The notes under the pieces: generated by a model
Databases searched by the model: none
What the model saw: the letters and a program-made list of their open reading frames with translations, nothing else
Told to the model about the DNA's origin: nothing
Made by a program: the position numbers and the translations under genes
Source: Ailanthus altissimus
Taxonomy: Eukaryota > Streptophyta > Magnoliopsida > Sapindales > Simaroubaceae
NCBI GenBank assembly: GCA_946807835.1
Contig: OX327699.1
Location: forward strand, 19,332,014-19,396,013
Direction: 5' to 3'
Length of the DNA stretch: 64,000 nt
In this document: positions 61,160 to 64,000 of the stretch, piece after piece
How positions within the stretch are numbered: the first letter of the stretch is position 1
Layout: the number at the start of each line of letters is the position of its first letter

Positions 61160-62740
61160 CGCGGTTACAATGCCATCTCCGTCAATTAACTTTGAAAGAG
61201 CCATCATGCACTCACTCTGTAGAAGAAGACCTTGGGCACCCACTTAAAAAGACAATTAAATAACTACTCCCCCTTCGAATAAGACGTCATCTAATGGCCA
61301 CTTTTGAAGATAAAAGCTAAACAAGCTCTCAACTCTCTCAACAGCTGCCTTTTGAGATCTGCTTCTCGCCGGAGAAGGGGCTCCTCTCCTGCAGCCTCTC
61401 ACCACCAAATACTTTAAATCTTTACGGTTTCATTTTCATTTCTTAGCTTTGTTTCATTTCTTTTACCTTCCAAGTTCCACCCTTCAAATTTCAGCCTCCT
61501 TCCCCTCCCTCCGGTGTGCATCTTGTCAACGTCTCCGGTTTGAGAACCCGCGACGCTGCCAAGCCGTCACGTGTGGAGGATGCACTGGTGTGCAGCCCTT
61601 CACCGTCACGTTGCCTATCGGCCGAATAGTCCACAGCTTCTGTCGCCATGCAACCACCATTTTCCTCTGGTTTTCGCGGTGTCCTCTCAGCCGGCTTTTG
61701 CTTAGATTCGGCTGACATTGCGCTCTTAGTTCCGTCCCTGTCCTCGGCGACCATGCAGCAAGATGTTTTTGCAACGGAGGCCTTTCTGGCTACTGTTCCG
61801 ACCACATGCTCCATCGCCGCCGACCATCTATTAAAGTCATATATTGCAGACTCTTGCTTGCTTGTTGTGTGCCATAACTTGGATTGGATGTAGTTGATTT
61901 GGGTGTATTTGACTATGTTGTGGAAGGGTATTTTGTAACTTTGTTTAGGTAGTATCTTAGGTAATAATGTACTAATCCTCATGCGTGAGGTTCTTTTCTC
62001 CTGTGTGAGGTAGCTTTTCTTCTCGTGTGGTTAAATCCCTTTGTGTGAGGGTTGGATTTCTTCATCCATAATAGGAGTAGATATCCTTATGGGATAGGTC
62101 TCACTTCGGGATCTCATTATATCTCTGTTGTCGGAGAAGTAGGTTCGGGTGGGCTACGAAAGTCTTAATCTATCTCTGTGAAGCATCCCGATAAATATCT
62201 GATGTATATCAGCAAACTTACTATGTAATATTGTAAAGTTTTTTATAATATTACACTTCAAATTCAACAAAAAAAAAGACGTCATCTCATCAGAGTCGAC
62301 GAATTGACGATTAAACAATAAATAGATGATGAGAAAATGTTGACATGAAATTATTTTTGGACCCTAACCAAACATAGACCTTTTTCTTTTTTAACTCGAA
62401 CATTAAACAAACTTCAACTGTTCTTTTAGGTTTTTTTTTTAATATGAAATAAATACAGTTATGTTTTAAACATGAGTATAGTTCACATTATAAAACGGCT
62501 ACTTGATAGCCAGTGGCTACCAAAGCTTATCATGCTATTATGCTAATATTTTATCATATATTCTTTCCTTAATTAAGGTTGCGTTATGTAGCCTAAAAAG
62601 TAAAATGTCCTAATTCGAAGATCGTATTGAGATTGGTATGTATGATTCTATGCATAATTTCGACCATTCACAAGCGAAATTGAGAAAGTGCAAAAATAAT
62701 CTGGATTAATCTAGCAATATTAGAATTATTATATGTTCCC
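61160..62740 (+). promoter_or_regulatory. Second copy of the P450 upstream region, split by a retroposon
   Basis: GCACCCACTTAAAAAGACAATT at about 61238 matches 58648 and 45538. The copy continues after the retroposon with TTGACGATTAAACAATAAATAGATGATGAGAAAATG (62304 onward, one 3-base insertion). It goes on through GACCTTTTTCTTTTTTA to a block at 62580-62720 shared with 46050-46190. The P450 exon 1 that should follow is absent; only exon-2 remains appear at 63757. Confidence 0.72.
61293..62275 (+). mobile_element. Poly(A)-tailed retroposon with 12-bp target duplication
   Basis: Flanked by AAGACGTCATCT at 61281-61292 and 62276-62287, with an A-run (CAACAAAAAAA) before the right copy. This marks LINE-machinery retroposition. 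The first half is GC-richer than anything nearby and has CCGG/GCCG words; the second half has repeated TGTGAGG(T/G) words. No reverse transcriptase or recognised protein is present, and open frames on both strands look like compositional artefacts. It could be a non-autonomous LINE derivative or a retroposed non-coding transcript. Confidence 0.8.
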
Positions 62741-63756
62741 CTAGAAATCATACCGACCTCAGGCCTAGCCCCCTGCTAATTTTAGCCCAAAGTAAAGTGT
62801 TTTGGTTTGTATATATCACTCTGTTCTGGTCAATCTAAATTTCACCTTAGAGAACCCTGAGCTGAATAAAACATTGACCTCAAGTATCATTCGATCTTTA
62901 GATATATTTTTGCCACGATATCCTAAACAGCTTTAGACCCCTAAGCAGCATAAGGGGGCACCCAAAACTATGATCTCCCTTTAATTTAAGAAACAATCCT
63001 GAGAATCAAGTAGGGCGAATTTAGTACACATCCTTATAAGGCATCCACTCTGCATTTTTTAAATGTAGATCTTAATTGCAGATCTGTCACTCGAACCATG
63101 CCAACAATCGAGGAAGTAATGGCTTGATCTTCCGATTATTGATTTCGAGGTTCACTTAGATGGAGACCGATTATAAAAAGAAAAAGAAAACAATAGTAAT
63201 GGGTAATGCTATTCTTTTAAACCTAAACACTCTAAATTATACCCTACCATCAAAATACTAATTTAAGCATTAGAAGGTTGTCACTAGCACTACCATCAAC
63301 AAGATCATAACAAACGTTTTTCTCATTTTTATAAAGAAACACTCGAGCAACTGTAAACAACACCACCATTAATATAACCTAAGCCAACAAGCCCTAGTAA
63401 CGTTCCCTCAAACAAATATAAATTCAAAACTCTTTAGCTTAGAAAACTAATTTTTCCTATTAATATTATATAAATTCAAAATTCTTTGACTCAGAGGACT
63501 AAGGTAAATCAATATTATAATTTAATTACTTAATTTAAATTAACTTGTTCCAATTTAGTTGTTTAATTTAAATTAATTTTTATTTTCTTTATAGATAAAC
63601 TCATATATAGTATTATTTGACTTTTTAATTCTTTTTAAGATTATTACTCTTTTAAGTATTTTTTTTTTATTGTAAACTTTATATATATTCAAACATTTAT
63701 CAAAGAAAATAAAATACAATATTTTTATTTTCTCTAAATTTCTACACTACTTGCAT
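62741..63756. other. Unassigned intergenic sequence where P450 exon 1 would be expected
   Basis: Between the duplicated upstream region and the exon-2 fragment I find no P450 exon-1 similarity. The left half is of mixed composition without domain similarity; from about 63420 it is very AT-rich. Confidence 0.5.
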
Positions 63757-64000
63757 ATGAATTGTCGAAAGAATGCATGATAGGGTACCACATCTCAAGA
63801 GGAATCGAGTTTACTTTTACTAGTAAACGTACGGGCAGTGTCAGGGACCCAAATTGTGGGGAAATGCCGATAAATTCATGCCAGAGCGTTTCCAACAGAG
63901 TGAAGAAGAAAAGAGAGGGTGTAAGTTCATCTCATTTGGTTCAGGTAGAAGGCAAGGCCCTGGGGAAGGCTTGGCCATGAAGACTCATGGCTTTATTTCT
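63757..64000 (+). pseudogene. CYP81-like P450 exon-2 fragment, continues past window edge
   Basis: Aligns with residues about 377-455 of the intact gene. It reads ELSKECMIGYHISRGIE (against ESSKECTVGGYCIPGG), a damaged VRDPN, then in another frame DKFMPERFQQSEEEKRGCKF and the haem loop FGSGRRQGPGEGLAM. The haem-ligand Cys is Gly (codon GGC, 63956-63958). At least two frameshifts are present, one after the RDPN region and another near ATGAAGACTC. Exon 1 and the ExxR part are missing upstream. Confidence 0.85.

Noticed and set aside
61449..61982. Several open frames of 80-163 codons on both strands
   Set aside because: They lie in the GC-rich part of a retroposon, overlap each other on opposite strands and contain no known motif.

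Overview
This is nuclear DNA from a flowering plant, most likely a eudicot. It is AT-rich, its genes have GT-AG introns, and it carries a mitotic A-type cyclin, a CLE signalling-peptide gene, CYP81-like cytochrome P450 genes, and nested Ty1/copia and Ty3/gypsy retrotransposons typical of plants. I cannot name the species. There are no operons, CRISPR arrays, confident tRNA or rRNA genes, or bacterial features.

Genes. (1) Positions 1-1302 (+) hold the 3' part of a cyclin-A3 gene; seven exons are visible and one intron is of the rare GC-AG class. (2) Positions 12329-12589 (+) encode an 86-residue CLE prepropeptide ending in a CLE25/26-like dodecapeptide. (3) The rest is a decayed tandem array of CYP81-like P450s, all on +. 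It consists of an N-terminal fragment (15473-15704), a two-exon pseudogene blown up to about 16 kb by nested retrotransposons (15880-31749), an orphan promoter copy with no gene (about 45530-46210), one full-length gene (59131-60744, one 141-bp intron), and an exon-2 fragment running off the right edge (63757-64000) behind its own promoter copy. Both broken copies that keep the haem-loop region have lost the haem-ligand cysteine (to Arg and to Gly). The full-length gene keeps that Cys but has an unusual I-helix and looks short near its C terminus.

Mobile DNA makes up most of the window. Four copia elements or fragments are present: about 2355-9560 (-), 16611-22743 (+), 22866-30181 (-) and 47400-55200 (+). 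The last sits in a further copia gag fragment (55201-56285, -). None has an intact reading frame. Later insertions sit inside them. They are a Ty3/gypsy-type solo LTR at 20454-21956, a 2.48-kb TG..CA element with TSD TAAGC at 26184-28665, a diverged inverted relative of it at about 2560-5038 which itself carries a hAT MITE (4334-4818), and a 2.85-kb solo LTR at 50173-53024. Two more solo LTRs of that last family lie head to head at 37978-40614 and 40724-43582. Other elements are a Mutator-like foldback element (33131-34146), a LINE 3' end (about 35761-36520, -), a TG..CA solo LTR (56898-58276) and a poly(A)-tailed retroposon with a 12-bp target duplication (61293-62275).

The history that can be read is a P450 tandem array next to two ordinary developmental genes, repeatedly hit by LTR elements. 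Most of these were later reduced to solo LTRs by recombination, leaving one P450 copy with both exons open. I saw no clearly new biological system. The most unusual structures are the inverted solo-LTR pair, the layered insertions that split the P450 pseudogene, and the parallel loss of the haem cysteine.
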